Assembly: GCA_018267725.1 (NCBI GenBank)
Contig: JAFDXY010000023.1
Location: forward strand, 32,654 to 96,653
Reading direction: 5' to 3'
DNA: 64,000 bases
Source of the DNA: Bacteroidota bacterium
GTDB taxonomy: Bacteria > Bacteroidota > Bacteroidia > Chitinophagales > Chitinophagaceae
Shown here: piece by piece, positions 17,497 to 26,242 of the stretch
Position numbering within the stretch: the stretch's first letter is position 1
How the letters are laid out: each line of letters opens with the position of its first letter
Notes under the pieces: generated by a model
Seen by the model: the letters and a program-made list of their open reading frames with translations, nothing else
Databases searched by the model: none
Told to the model about the DNA's origin: nothing
Made by a program: the position numbers and the translations under genes

Positions 17497-17636
17497 ATTT
17501 TTAATTTTACGGAGTTTGGATTTCAATGATTATGCCATTGCGTATTGAAATGTAAAAATGACAGTATTTTTTGTTTTACTGAATACATTTCATTTAAATT
17601 GCACACACAAACTAATTATACCTGACGAGTTAGTAA

Positions 17637-20171
17637 ATGCATGAAAAAGTTTTTTTTATTACTGTTTGTAAACATTTAGTTTACAGTATTGCAATCGCTT
17701 TTTTGTCAATACAGTTTTCGTATGCACAGAGTATAACAATTAAAGGAAAAGTAATTAATCATTTTACTAATGAGGTTATGCCTTTTGCCAGTGTAAAATG
17801 GAAACTTGCAGGCAATGGTGTTTTAACAGATAGTGTAGGACATTTTGTTATTAAAAAAGCTAATCTGCATGCTGATACATTGGTGGTTTCTTATGTTGGT
17901 TTTGAAGATGTTTATCATCATGTAAATCCTAAAAAAGATACCGGAGAAATTATTATTACAATTCCGCAACTTAAACTATCTGGCGGGGTGATAGTAAAAG
18001 CAAAGTTTAATAAAGGATTACGTTGGTGGAAAACAATTGTTTCTCATAAAAAAGAAAACAATCCTTATCAATTTTCTAATTATTATTATGAGTTATACAA
18101 TAAACTTGAACTGGATATTAATAATATAAAACGTGAAAGTTTTGAGCATAAAAAAATATTAAAACCTTTTGCTTTTGTTTTAGATAATATTGATAGCACC
18201 AGCGAGGCAAAACCTTTTCTGCCTGTATTTCTTACAGAATCATTATCAGATTATTATTACAGCACTAATCCAACAAAAGTTAGAGAAGAAATTAAAGCAG
18301 TACAAACTAACGGAATAAAGAATGAAACCGTTATGCAGTTTTTAGGTGGTGTAAGCCAAAAAGTAAATATTTATGAAGATTATATAACTGTATTTGGTAA
18401 AGAATTTATTAGCCCAATTAGTGCAGTTGGAGATAAATATTATAACTATAAAGGAGCAGACACACAAACTATTGGTGGGCAAAAATTTTATCATTTATTT
18501 TTCTCTCCCAAACATGATGGTAGCAATACTTTTATAGGAGATTTGTGGATACATAGTATTTCTTGGGCTATTCAAAAAGTTACGCTAAACATATCGGCAA
18601 CGGCAAATATTAATTTTGTTCATCAATTAAGTATTATACAAGAATTTTCAAAAAACAATACAGATAAATGGGTATTTGCAAAAGATAAATTTGTGGCAGA
18701 TATTTCGCCACTTAAAAAAGATAAATTCAGTTTTATTGGAAGAAAAACTTCAACATACCGAAACGTGCAGGTTAATGTTCCGTTTATTACAGAAAAACTT
18801 TCAGCCAATAAATTAAAAGAGGAAGTAATTATTTTGCCCGGTGCAAAAAATAAAAAATTTGATACACTTAGGCATGAACCTTTAAGCCTTAATGAAAACA
18901 AGGTTTATGCAATGATTGATACTTTAAAACACATGCCTTTGTTTCAAAAATACAGCAACACATTACAATTTATTTTTGATGGGCATAAACAATTAGGTAA
19001 AATAGAAATAGGTCCTTGGTTTAAATGGCTTAGCGGCAACCAATTAGAAAAAGTTAGAATGCGTTTTGATATAGGAACTACCAGTAAATTCAGCGAGCAT
19101 TTACGTTTGTCCGGTTATTTGGCTTACGGATTTAAAGATAATAGACTTAAACAAAAATTATCGGTTGATTATAAAATAAATCATCATGAATCTTGGAGAA
19201 TTAATGCAACATATTTAAACGATTTAGATAATGGCCGTATTAAGTATGATGAAGATGATGATGCTACTACCGATAATCTTTTCAGCCAATTAATTCGTAG
19301 AAACGGCATTAGGCAAAAATTTATTGGTGAAGAGCAAATTAAATTTAGTGTTGAGAAAAAAATAAATCCAATTTTTTCTATACGAGCAGGTATTTCAAAC
19401 ATTGCATACCAAACATATAGCCCTTTACCATCGCAAGCATTTTTAAGTCGGTTGCCCAATGGTAAAGTAATTAATTCAGAAGCCAATATTAAATTTAGGT
19501 ATGCACCCGGCGAAAAAGAAATTGAAAGAAGAAGAAATAAATCTATAAGAATAAAAAGTAATTTACCCGTATTTGAATTAAAATACAGTTACGCATTTCC
19601 TAATTTATTCAGAAGCCAATATCAATATCATAAACTTACTGCATCTGTTTCTCAATCTTTCAGAATACCACGTTGGGGCAAAGTAGATTATATGGTTTAT
19701 GGTGGAAAATATTTTGGAGATAGTATTCCATTTATGTTGTTAGAAGTTCATCCCGGCAACGAAATTTATTATTACAACAAACAATCATTTAACTTAATGA
19801 ATCGGTTTGAATATGTAAGTGATGCTTATGCCGGATTTAATATAGAATACAATTTTGAAAAAAAATTAATGAACTTAATTCCGTTTTTACGCAAAGCAAA
19901 AGCAAGGCAATTCATAAACATAAAAACAGTTGTTGGAGATTTAAACACAGCCGACAGAAGGTTTAACAGGCTTGGTTTTGGAAGCTATCGTTTAAAAAGA
20001 TTAGGTGGAGAAGATTACACAGAAATAGGAACAGGTATTGATAATTTATTTAAATTTTTTAGAATAGATTTAGTGTGGAGGTTAGACCCATCATACATTG
20101 TTGTACCTGCTACACTTCCGGCAGCACCACAAAAGTTTGGTATATTCGGAAGCTTTAAATTGCAATTTTAA
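17637..20171 (+). CDS. DUF5686 family outer-membrane protein with carboxypeptidase-like regulatory domain
   Basis: The 844-residue product begins with a signal peptide (about residues 1-30, ending SYAQ). A CarboxypepD_reg-like beta-sandwich domain follows (about 33-115: ITIKGKVINHFTNEVMPFASV...DSVGHF). The long DUF5686 region runs to the end, rich in amphipathic strands such as WRINATYLNDLDNGRI and ending GIFGSFKLQF with a terminal Phe, which points to an outer-membrane beta-barrel. This architecture is widespread in Bacteroidota and is related in outline to TonB-dependent receptors but lacks a plug domain. The molecular function is not known. It is transcribed divergently from dnaK. Confidence 0.82.
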   Translation: MHEKVFFITVCKHLVYSIAIAFLSIQFSYAQSITIKGKVINHFTNEVMPFASVKWKLAGNGVLTDSVGHFVIKKANLHADTLVVSYVGFEDVYHHVNPKKDTGEIIITIPQLKLSGGVIVKAKFNKGLRWWKTIVSHKKENNPYQFSNYYYELYNKLELDINNIKRESFEHKKILKPFAFVLDNIDSTSEAKPFLPVFLTESLSDYYYSTNPTKVREEIKAVQTNGIKNETVMQFLGGVSQKVNIYEDYITVFGKEFISPISAVGDKYYNYKGADTQTIGGQKFYHLFFSPKHDGSNTFIGDLWIHSISWAIQKVTLNISATANINFVHQLSIIQEFSKNNTDKWVFAKDKFVADISPLKKDKFSFIGRKTSTYRNVQVNVPFITEKLSANKLKEEVIILPGAKNKKFDTLRHEPLSLNENKVYAMIDTLKHMPLFQKYSNTLQFIFDGHKQLGKIEIGPWFKWLSGNQLEKVRMRFDIGTTSKFSEHLRLSGYLAYGFKDNRLKQKLSVDYKINHHESWRINATYLNDLDNGRIKYDEDDDATTDNLFSQLIRRNGIRQKFIGEEQIKFSVEKKINPIFSIRAGISNIAYQTYSPLPSQAFLSRLPNGKVINSEANIKFRYAPGEKEIERRRNKSIRIKSNLPVFELKYSYAFPNLFRSQYQYHKLTASVSQSFRIPRWGKVDYMVYGGKYFGDSIPFMLLEVHPGNEIYYYNKQSFNLMNRFEYVSDAYAGFNIEYNFEKKLMNLIPFLRKAKARQFINIKTVVGDLNTADRRFNRLGFGSYRLKRLGGEDYTEIGTGIDNLFKFFRIDLVWRLDPSYIVVPATLPAAPQKFGIFGSFKLQF

Positions 20172-20186
20172 TTAATGTATTTGCTG

Positions 20187-20693
20187 TTAAGTAACCGGTG
20201 CTTTAAACGTAAAATTGCGTTGAGATAAATAACTAAATACAACCACAAATGCTGTTGTTAATATTTTTGAAACAATAAATTTCCATTTAAAAACTTCAAT
20301 AAAAAATTTCAAAAAACCATAATTCAATACTACGCAAAACATTACTACCAATATATATTTTACCAACTGAGCAGATTTTTTTGCACTGGTTTCTTGAAAA
20401 ACAACATACCTGCTTAAATAAAAACCAATAGGAATGGTAACACACAAACCACAAATTAATGCAGCAATATATTGGGTTACAACTAAATGAATAGAAGGGA
20501 AATAAAAATTGATATTATTATTCACAAAATAATTAAAGCAAATAGTAGAAACACAAATATCTAACACGGTATTGCCTCCGCCGCAAGCTGCATACCTAAA
20601 GGTTTGCAAAGGCATTAATTTTTTAAACCAAGGGTAAAAAAAATCAATAACGGTTAAAATAAATTTATTAATTGCATTGTGTAACTGCCGCAT
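20187..20693 (-). CDS. GtrA-family membrane protein
   Basis: This 168-residue protein has four hydrophobic helices and the GtrA pattern FRYAACGGGNTVLDICVST near residues 33-50, with YLSQRNFTFK at the C-terminus. GtrA proteins are thought to flip undecaprenyl- or polyprenyl-phosphate-linked sugars, or otherwise serve cell-surface polysaccharide synthesis. The gene converges on the DUF5686 gene and is divergent from argS, with possible promoters for both in the 59-bp gap. Confidence 0.85.
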   Translation of the reverse strand: MRQLHNAINKFILTVIDFFYPWFKKLMPLQTFRYAACGGGNTVLDICVSTICFNYFVNNNINFYFPSIHLVVTQYIAALICGLCVTIPIGFYLSRYVVFQETSAKKSAQLVKYILVVMFCVVLNYGFLKFFIEVFKWKFIVSKILTTAFVVVFSYLSQRNFTFKAPVT

Positions 20694-20703
20694 AACTTGG
20701 CGG

Positions 20704-20711
20704 CGAAGGTA
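20704..20711 (-). promoter_or_regulatory. Possible -7 element TACCTTCG of the gtrA-like gene
   Basis: TACCTTCG on the minus strand is one base from TAnnTTTG and lies 11 bp before the gtrA-like start. No convincing -33 TTG is seen. Confidence 0.3.
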
Positions 20712-20724
20712 GAAGATAATCTGT

Positions 20725-20732
20725 TAGATTTG
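20725..20732 (+). promoter_or_regulatory. -7 promoter element TAGATTTG of argS
   Basis: TAGATTTG fits TAnnTTTG exactly and lies 20 bp before the argS start codon, giving a leader of about 15 nt. The divergent gtrA-like promoter candidate is 14 bp away. Confidence 0.5.
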
Positions 20733-20752
20733 CAACCCAAATATTTAGGATA

Positions 20753-22552
20753 ATGAGTGTAGCACAACAAATAAAAAAAGTTACGGCTAAAGCAATAACA
20801 TCTTTATACAACATTGAATTACCGCAAGAAAGCATTTTAATAAACGCCACCAAACCAGAGTTTGAAGGAGATTATACTATTGTATTATTTGCTTTTGTAA
20901 AACAATTAAAAAAAAATCCGGAACAGTTAGGCAATGAATTGGGAGAATATTTAGTTAAAGAAAATTCTGAATTATTTACTTCATTCAATGTTATAAAAGG
21001 GTTTTTAAATCTTACGGTAAGTAATAATTATTGGTTACATTTTCTTTCAACAAATTATAACAATATAAATTTTGGTATTAAAGAAAAAACGAATGCAAAA
21101 GTAATGGTTGAGTACTCCTCTCCCAACACCAACAAACCCTTGCATTTGGGGCATTTAAGAAATAATTTTTTAGGATGGAGTATTGCCGAAATTTTAAAAG
21201 CCAACGGAAATGCTATTGTAAAAACTTGTGTGGTAAATGATAGAGGCATACACATTTGTAAAAGCATGATTGCATGGAAATTATTTGGAAATAATGAAAC
21301 ACCCGAAACAACACATACCAAAGGAGATCATTTAGTGGGAGGTTTTTATGTGAAGTTTAATGATGCTTACAAAAAAGAAATTGAAGAAATTATTAATACA
21401 GGAAAAACAAAAGAGCAAGCCGAAAAAGAAGCTCCTATTATGTTGGCTGCACAACAAATGTTGGTTGATTGGGAAGCCGGAAAGCCTGATGTGATTGAAT
21501 TGTGGAAGCAAATGAACAATTGGGTTTACAAAGGTTTTGATGAAACCTATAAAAAAATAGGAAGCAATTTTGATAAAATTTATTACGAAAGCAATACTTA
21601 TTTATTAGGAAAAAATTTAGTAAAACAAGGGCTTGATAAAAACGTTTTTTATAAAAAAGATGATGGCAGTGTTTGGATTGATTTAACGAAAGATGGTTTA
21701 GACGAAAAAGTAGTACAACGTAAAGATGGCACATCTGTTTACATAACTCAAGATATTGGTTTGGCAGAACAAAGACAAAAAGAATACAATGCACAACAAA
21801 GTATTTATGTGGTGGGCGATGAACAGAATTATCATTTTAAAGTATTAAAATTAATTTGTAAAAAATTAGGCTTGCCTTCGGCAGATGGTATTTACCATTT
21901 AAGTTACGGCATGGTTGAATTGCCAACAGGTAAAATGAAAAGCAGAGAAGGAACTGTTGTAGATGCAGATGATTTAGTTGCCGAAATGATAAACATTGCC
22001 AAACATAAAACCGAAGAGTTAGGCAAGGTTAAAGATTTTGCAGAAGATGAATTAACAGAACTATATAACACAATTGGTTTAGGTGCATTAAAGTTTTTCT
22101 TACTGCGTGTAGATCCTAAAAAGAAAATGATTTTTAACCCGGAAGAAAGTATAGATTTCCATGGGTTTACAGGCCCATTCATTCAATACACACATGCAAG
22201 AATTAAAAGTATTTTAAGAAAGGCAATGGTCAATGGTCAATGGTCAATAGAAAATAATTCACCACTCACTATTCAGCATTCTCTTCTTCCATTAGAAAAG
22301 CAATTAGCTGTTCAATTAGAAATATTTCCTGCAATTATTGAAGAAGCTGCAACCGAACACGACCCAAGCAAATTGGCAATTTATATTTTCAATATTGCTC
22401 AAACATTTAATTCATTCTATTCGCAACATTCTATTAGTAATGCAGAAAATGAAGAAAAAAAATTATTACGTTTACAATTAGCTACTTTAACAGCACAAAT
22501 TTTAAAAGCAGGAATGAGTTTATTAGGAATTAATGTTCCTGAAAGAATGTAA
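20753..22552 (+). CDS. argS: Arginine--tRNA ligase
   Basis: This class I aminoacyl-tRNA synthetase charges tRNA-Arg. Domains in order: the N-terminal Add-1 domain (residues 1-105), the Rossmann fold with the HIGH-type motif PLHLGHLRNN (about 129-138) and the KMSK-type loop TGKMKSREGTVVDADD (about 392-407). The alpha-helical DALR anticodon-binding domain, ending in SLLGINVPERM, is C-terminal. All key motifs are intact and the 599-residue length fits. The odd part is residues about 492-513, encoded by a 7-bp-period repeat inserted in frame after the conserved RIKSILRKA helix. The gene is followed by a heptamer array and tRNA-Leu. Confidence 0.96.
   Translation: MSVAQQIKKVTAKAITSLYNIELPQESILINATKPEFEGDYTIVLFAFVKQLKKNPEQLGNELGEYLVKENSELFTSFNVIKGFLNLTVSNNYWLHFLSTNYNNINFGIKEKTNAKVMVEYSSPNTNKPLHLGHLRNNFLGWSIAEILKANGNAIVKTCVVNDRGIHICKSMIAWKLFGNNETPETTHTKGDHLVGGFYVKFNDAYKKEIEEIINTGKTKEQAEKEAPIMLAAQQMLVDWEAGKPDVIELWKQMNNWVYKGFDETYKKIGSNFDKIYYESNTYLLGKNLVKQGLDKNVFYKKDDGSVWIDLTKDGLDEKVVQRKDGTSVYITQDIGLAEQRQKEYNAQQSIYVVGDEQNYHFKVLKLICKKLGLPSADGIYHLSYGMVELPTGKMKSREGTVVDADDLVAEMINIAKHKTEELGKVKDFAEDELTELYNTIGLGALKFFLLRVDPKKKMIFNPEESIDFHGFTGPFIQYTHARIKSILRKAMVNGQWSIENNSPLTIQHSLLPLEKQLAVQLEIFPAIIEEAATEHDPSKLAIYIFNIAQTFNSFYSQHSISNAENEEKKLLRLQLATLTAQILKAGMSLLGINVPERM
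22224..22290 (+). repeat. In-frame heptamer arrays inside argS
   Basis: Three exact CAATGGT units and a partial fourth occupy 22224-22248. From 22259 a second set of degenerate units (TCACCAC, TCACTAT, TCAGCAT) follows. Three heptamers make 21 bp, or seven codons, so the frame is kept. The encoded peptide starts MVNGQWSIEN and has low similarity to anything conserved in ArgRS. The sequence style matches the intergenic arrays of this window rather than argS itself. Confidence 0.7.
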
Positions 22553-22586
22553 TTAATTATTAATAACTAACAATTAATAATTACAA
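22552..22586. repeat. A+T-only heptamer array (5 units) before tRNA-Leu
   Basis: Units ATTAATT, ATTAATA, ACTAACA, ATTAATA, ATTACAA follow the argS stop directly. The outer parts also form an AT-only inverted repeat (TAATTATTAAT with its complement), but there is no GC stem, so it is a poor terminator. tRNA-Leu may be read through from argS. Confidence 0.55.
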
Positions 22587-22590
22587 TAAA

Positions 22591-22674
22591 GCCCGGGTGT
22601 TGAAATTGGTAGACAAGCCACTTTGAGGTGGTGGTGTTCGAAAGAACGTGCAAGTTCGAATCTTGTTCCGGGCA
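22591..22674 (+). tRNA. tRNA-Leu (anticodon GAG)
   Basis: The acceptor stem pairs GCCCGGG with TCCGGGC. The D arm contains AAATTGGTAGACA. The anticodon stem CCACT/GGTGG holds the loop TTGAGGT with anticodon GAG. A long class II variable arm (TGTTCGAAAGAACGT) and the T arm with GTTCGAATC follow. The discriminator base is A, as expected for tRNA-Leu. CCA is not encoded. Confidence 0.95.
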
Positions 22675-22683
22675 CAAAATTTT

Positions 22684-22710
22684 AAAAGAGAATCTTAATG
22701 GTTCTCTTTT
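22684..22710 (+). terminator. Rho-independent terminator after tRNA-Leu
   Basis: AAAAGAGAATC pairs with GGTTCTCTTTT around a 5-nt loop, with one G-T pair, and is followed by TTATT. It lies 10 bp after the tRNA 3' end. Confidence 0.8.
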
Positions 22711-22793
22711 TTATTGCAAAAAATTTCCATCATTAAATAATATTTCATGTATTTTAAAATAAAAATAAAAACACATTCATTATATTTAGCCCC

Positions 22794-24323
22794 ATGGCTG
22801 CTGTAGAAAAACTTTTAACTAAATTTACAATTATAGGTGGCGGAGCATCGGCAAGTTTAACCATTATTAATTTGGTTAAAAAAATTAAACAACAACCTAA
22901 ACCCTATACCATTACTGTAATTGAGCAAAGCAATGAATTTTGGAAAGGTATTGCATGGGGTAATAAATCTTCCGTTAATTCATTAATACTAACTTCTGTA
23001 AACGAATTTTTAGCTGAACCCGAAAAAGAATTGTTTTGCAATTGGGTAAAAAAAACTTTGCCTGAATGGTCTGCTTATTACAAACAAAACGGTGGATTGT
23101 TGGCAGAAAAATGGCTTGAAAAAAATATTTCTTTAATACAAAATAACGATTGGAATAATATTTATATACCACGTTTTTTATTCGGAAACTATTTGCAGCA
23201 ACAATTAGATAAAGCTTTGCAAGAGGCGGAAAATAATAATATTGTTATCTCTAAAATTATTGGCGAAGCAATAAATATTCATACACAAAAAAATAATTCC
23301 TATCAAGTATCTGTACAAAAACAAAATGGAGAAATAGTTGAAATTGTTTCAGAAAAAGTGGTGGTGGCTATTGGTTCTGCTCCACAAAATAAATTGTTTA
23401 AAAATGCTTCTGATAAAGCTTTAAACATTAATAATTTATTTCAATACAACGTAGATGAAAGCATACAATTACTAAAAAATAAATTAGCAAATCATCAGTT
23501 AAAAAATATTTTAGTAGTTGGTACCAATGCAACAGCTTTAGAGTTGGTTTATCTTTTAAAAAAAAACAAAGAATTAAATAACTTAATTAATAAAATTGTT
23601 TTTCTTTCAACAGGTGGTAAATTCCCGTTACTAACATCAAAACAACAAGTAACAAATTTTTATACTCCGCATCTTTCAAAAATTATTGAAGAAAATAAAT
23701 ACACCATCAATTGTTTGGTAAATGCTGCAAGCAAAGATTTACAATTATCTGCAACTAAGCATGTACAAATGGATTATGTACATTATATAATTAAAACAGT
23801 TAAACATTTATTATTGAATTTAAGTTGGGAAGATCAGGAAATGTTTATGGCTGTGCATGGCAACGAGTTAAGTAAAATTGTTAGACATGCAGGAGAAGAA
23901 TATTTAACGCCGTTACACAACGGAATAACTAAAAATAAATTTGAAATTTTAAAAGGAACTTTTGAACGAATTGATGCAGCAAACAACGCAGCACAACTTG
24001 TTTACAAAAATGAAGAAGGTATTTTAACAACACATAATAACTATTTTTCTGTAGTTATTAATTGCTCAGGCTCGGCCAACTTACAATTTACAGAATCTGC
24101 TTTACTGCAAAATTTAATTAGCAAAGGTTTGTGTAAAATAAATTTATCAAACAAAGGCATTCACGTAAACAATTGTTTTGAAGCCTCAGCCAACTTATAT
24201 TTTTTTGGTCCTTTATTAAACGGAAATTATACCTCAAAAATTCCGTACTGGCAATTAGAAAGTATAAGCAGAATTATAAAACTTGCACCTGAATTTGTAA
24301 ACTGTTTATTGCAAGAAAATTAA
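22794..24323 (+). CDS. FAD/NAD(P)-binding oxidoreductase-like protein (NAD_binding_9 type)
   Basis: The 509-residue protein starts with an FAD-binding Rossmann fold, FTIIGGGASASLTIINL (about residues 11-27). ITVIEQSNEFWKGIAWG follows; the F/W-G-x-A-(W/Y)-G pattern is typical of the PF13454 FAD-NAD(P)-binding family. A second dinucleotide-binding motif, NILVVGTNATALELVYLL, lies at about 238-255. A later segment VVINCSGSANLQ resembles the closing FAD-binding strand. Such proteins oxidise or hydroxylate unknown substrates; some are involved in amino-acid or peptide N-hydroxylation. The substrate is not known here. It is followed by a membrane-protein gene about 60 bp downstream on the same strand, possibly in one transcript. 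Confidence 0.72.
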   Translation: MAAVEKLLTKFTIIGGGASASLTIINLVKKIKQQPKPYTITVIEQSNEFWKGIAWGNKSSVNSLILTSVNEFLAEPEKELFCNWVKKTLPEWSAYYKQNGGLLAEKWLEKNISLIQNNDWNNIYIPRFLFGNYLQQQLDKALQEAENNNIVISKIIGEAINIHTQKNNSYQVSVQKQNGEIVEIVSEKVVVAIGSAPQNKLFKNASDKALNINNLFQYNVDESIQLLKNKLANHQLKNILVVGTNATALELVYLLKKNKELNNLINKIVFLSTGGKFPLLTSKQQVTNFYTPHLSKIIEENKYTINCLVNAASKDLQLSATKHVQMDYVHYIIKTVKHLLLNLSWEDQEMFMAVHGNELSKIVRHAGEEYLTPLHNGITKNKFEILKGTFERIDAANNAAQLVYKNEEGILTTHNNYFSVVINCSGSANLQFTESALLQNLISKGLCKINLSNKGIHVNNCFEASANLYFFGPLLNGNYTSKIPYWQLESISRIIKLAPEFVNCLLQEN

Positions 24324-24386
24324 ACTGCAACAATAATTTCTACTTTACTACTTCCGCTTTTTTTATTATTTTTCAAAAAAAATAGT

Positions 24387-24995
24387 TTGCGTAAATCTGT
24401 TTTATATAACTGGGGCTTTTGGGCATTGTTAAGCATGAATGGGTATATTGTTTATTATTACTCAATGCACCCAAACAGTTATTCAACTATTGTTGCATTG
24501 TATTGGGTGCAAAGTGTTTGTATAGGAATTTTTAATTTTCTTTCGTTAATAACATTCCCTAATACAAATAGTAAAATAACACTTAGCGGAAAAACTATTA
24601 CAAATAAAGGTTGCTTCTCTATTTTTTTCTTAGTGCATTATGGTATTTTTCATTTAGTGTATTTGGTTTTTATTTTAATAGATATAGTAAAAATAGACCA
24701 ACTAAATTGGAGGTTTTTAAAAGCAGCCGTAATAATAATTATTGCAAGCACAGCTATTAATTTTATTCAAGATAAAATAAAAACGCAGAAACAAGGTGCC
24801 AATTACAACACTATGTTTATGATGCCGTATGCAAGAATTGTTCCTATGCACTTAATGATTTTATTACCCAAATTTTTTAATATAAGTGCACCATATCTTT
24901 TCTTAATTTTAAAAACTTTAGCAGATGTGCTTATGTACTTTGTTTATCAAAAATGGTTGTTTAAACAAGGTAACACAAACAATAGTAATTTATAA
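24387..24995 (+). CDS. Multi-pass membrane protein, DUF6498-like
   Basis: About 200 residues contain five or six hydrophobic helices, including TIVALYWVQSVCIGIFNFLS, HYGIFHLVYLVFILIDIVKI and a C-terminal LFLILKTLADVLMYFVYQKW. RIVPMHLMILLP is a recognisable block of DUF6498 proteins, which are uncharacterised. The start is uncertain: no ATG occurs near the N-terminus. The TTG at 24387 is used here, but the open frame continues upstream to a stop at 24321 and encodes another hydrophobic stretch, so an ATT or other start near 24336 is possible. It ends 3 bp before the DUF2130 gene, so the two are probably co-transcribed. Confidence 0.65.
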   Translation: MRKSVLYNWGFWALLSMNGYIVYYYSMHPNSYSTIVALYWVQSVCIGIFNFLSLITFPNTNSKITLSGKTITNKGCFSIFFLVHYGIFHLVYLVFILIDIVKIDQLNWRFLKAAVIIIIASTAINFIQDKIKTQKQGANYNTMFMMPYARIVPMHLMILLPKFFNISAPYLFLILKTLADVLMYFVYQKWLFKQGNTNNSNL

Positions 24996-24998
24996 ATT

Positions 24999-26240
24999 AT
25001 GTCAAATTTTAATATAACCTGTCCTAATTGTGGTAATCATTTTGAGCCAACAGATGCTTTGCGAGATGAAATTCAAAAAGAACTAAACAACAAAGCAAAA
25101 GAGTGGCAAGAAAGAAAAGAAAAAGAGTATAGAGATAAGGAATCTTCTTTTCAACAACAATTATTAGCAAAAGATGTAGAAGTAAATAAAAAATTAGATG
25201 ATGAAAAACAAAAGTTAGAAGAAGCATTAAGAAAAAGTATTAGTAACGATTTTGAAAATCAATTGAAACTATTGCAACAATCTGATACCGATAAGGAAGA
25301 GAAGTTAAAAGAAGCCAGAAAAAAAGAATTAGAATATTTACAAAAAGAACAAGCATTAAAAACAAAAGAAGAAGAGTTGGATATTACGGTTCAAAAAAAA
25401 TTACTTACCGAAAGAGAAAAAATAAAAGAGCAATTACAAAAAGAAGAAAACGAAAAATTAAATTTAAAAGAACAAGAATTTAGTTTACATATTAAAGAAT
25501 TACAAAAACAGTTAGACGATCAAAAAAAACTAACCGAAGAAATGAAACGCAAGCAAGAGCAAGGTTCTATGCAATTGCAAGGCGAAGTGCAAGAGTTAAT
25601 GTTAGAAGAAATTTTACGCAACACATTTCCGTTTGATAAAGTTGAAGAAGTTGGCAAAGGTGTGCGTGGTGCAGATTGTATTCAAATTATAAGAAACCAA
25701 TTTGGTATTGAAGCAGGAAAAATAATTTACGAAAGTAAACGCACTAAAGATTTTGCTAACGATTGGATTGAAAAATTAAAAACCGATATGCGAACTTTAA
25801 ATGCAGATGTTGCTGTAATTGTTACACAAGTTTTACCAAAAGACATGGAACGTTTTGGCGAGAAAGAAGGTGTATATATATGCACGTTTAACGAGGTAAG
25901 AAGTGTATCACTTTTACTTCGTAATGCAGTGTTGAAAATTTTTGATGCCAAAAAAAGTCAAGAAAACAAAGGAGATAAAATGACTATGTTGTACGATTAT
26001 TTAATTGGAAATGAATTTAATGAACAATGGAAAGCCATTCGTGAAGGTTTTATGAGCATGAAATTATCTATTCAAAAAGAAAGAGATGCCATGGAAAAAT
26101 TATGGAAAGCAAGAGAAAAACAATTAGAAAAAGTATTACTTAATGCAGCACATATTAAAGGCTCTGTAGAAGGCATTGCAGGTGCCGATGCCGTAAATCT
26201 TAACTTATTAGAAAATGATGATATTACTTTGATAGATTAA
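24999..26240 (+). CDS. DUF2130 protein: coiled coil plus nuclease-like domain
   Basis: The 413-residue protein begins with a CPNCGNHFEP knuckle (residues 8-17), with one visible CxxC only. A Lys/Glu/Gln-rich coiled coil spans about 25-195, and a DUF2130 domain covers about 195-360. In that domain EEILRNTFPFD, GADCIQII and IIYESKRTKDF line up with the E...D...ExK pattern of PD-(D/E)xK nucleases; DUF2130 has been related to the restriction-endonuclease fold. RmuC-like architecture, a coiled coil plus nuclease fold, is a useful comparison. Its cellular role is unknown. It is co-directional with and 2 bp from the following kinase-like gene. Confidence 0.8.
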   Translation: MSNFNITCPNCGNHFEPTDALRDEIQKELNNKAKEWQERKEKEYRDKESSFQQQLLAKDVEVNKKLDDEKQKLEEALRKSISNDFENQLKLLQQSDTDKEEKLKEARKKELEYLQKEQALKTKEEELDITVQKKLLTEREKIKEQLQKEENEKLNLKEQEFSLHIKELQKQLDDQKKLTEEMKRKQEQGSMQLQGEVQELMLEEILRNTFPFDKVEEVGKGVRGADCIQIIRNQFGIEAGKIIYESKRTKDFANDWIEKLKTDMRTLNADVAVIVTQVLPKDMERFGEKEGVYICTFNEVRSVSLLLRNAVLKIFDAKKSQENKGDKMTMLYDYLIGNEFNEQWKAIREGFMSMKLSIQKERDAMEKLWKAREKQLEKVLLNAAHIKGSVEGIAGADAVNLNLLENDDITLID

Positions 26241-26242
26241 TA

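Noticed and set aside
17497..17636. CIRCE operator upstream of dnaK
   Set aside because: No TTAGCACTC-N9-GAGTGCTAA-like sequence is present in the gap.
22552..22590. Terminator between argS and tRNA-Leu
   Set aside because: The inverted repeat is A+T-only and without a U-run after it. It fits the heptamer array better.
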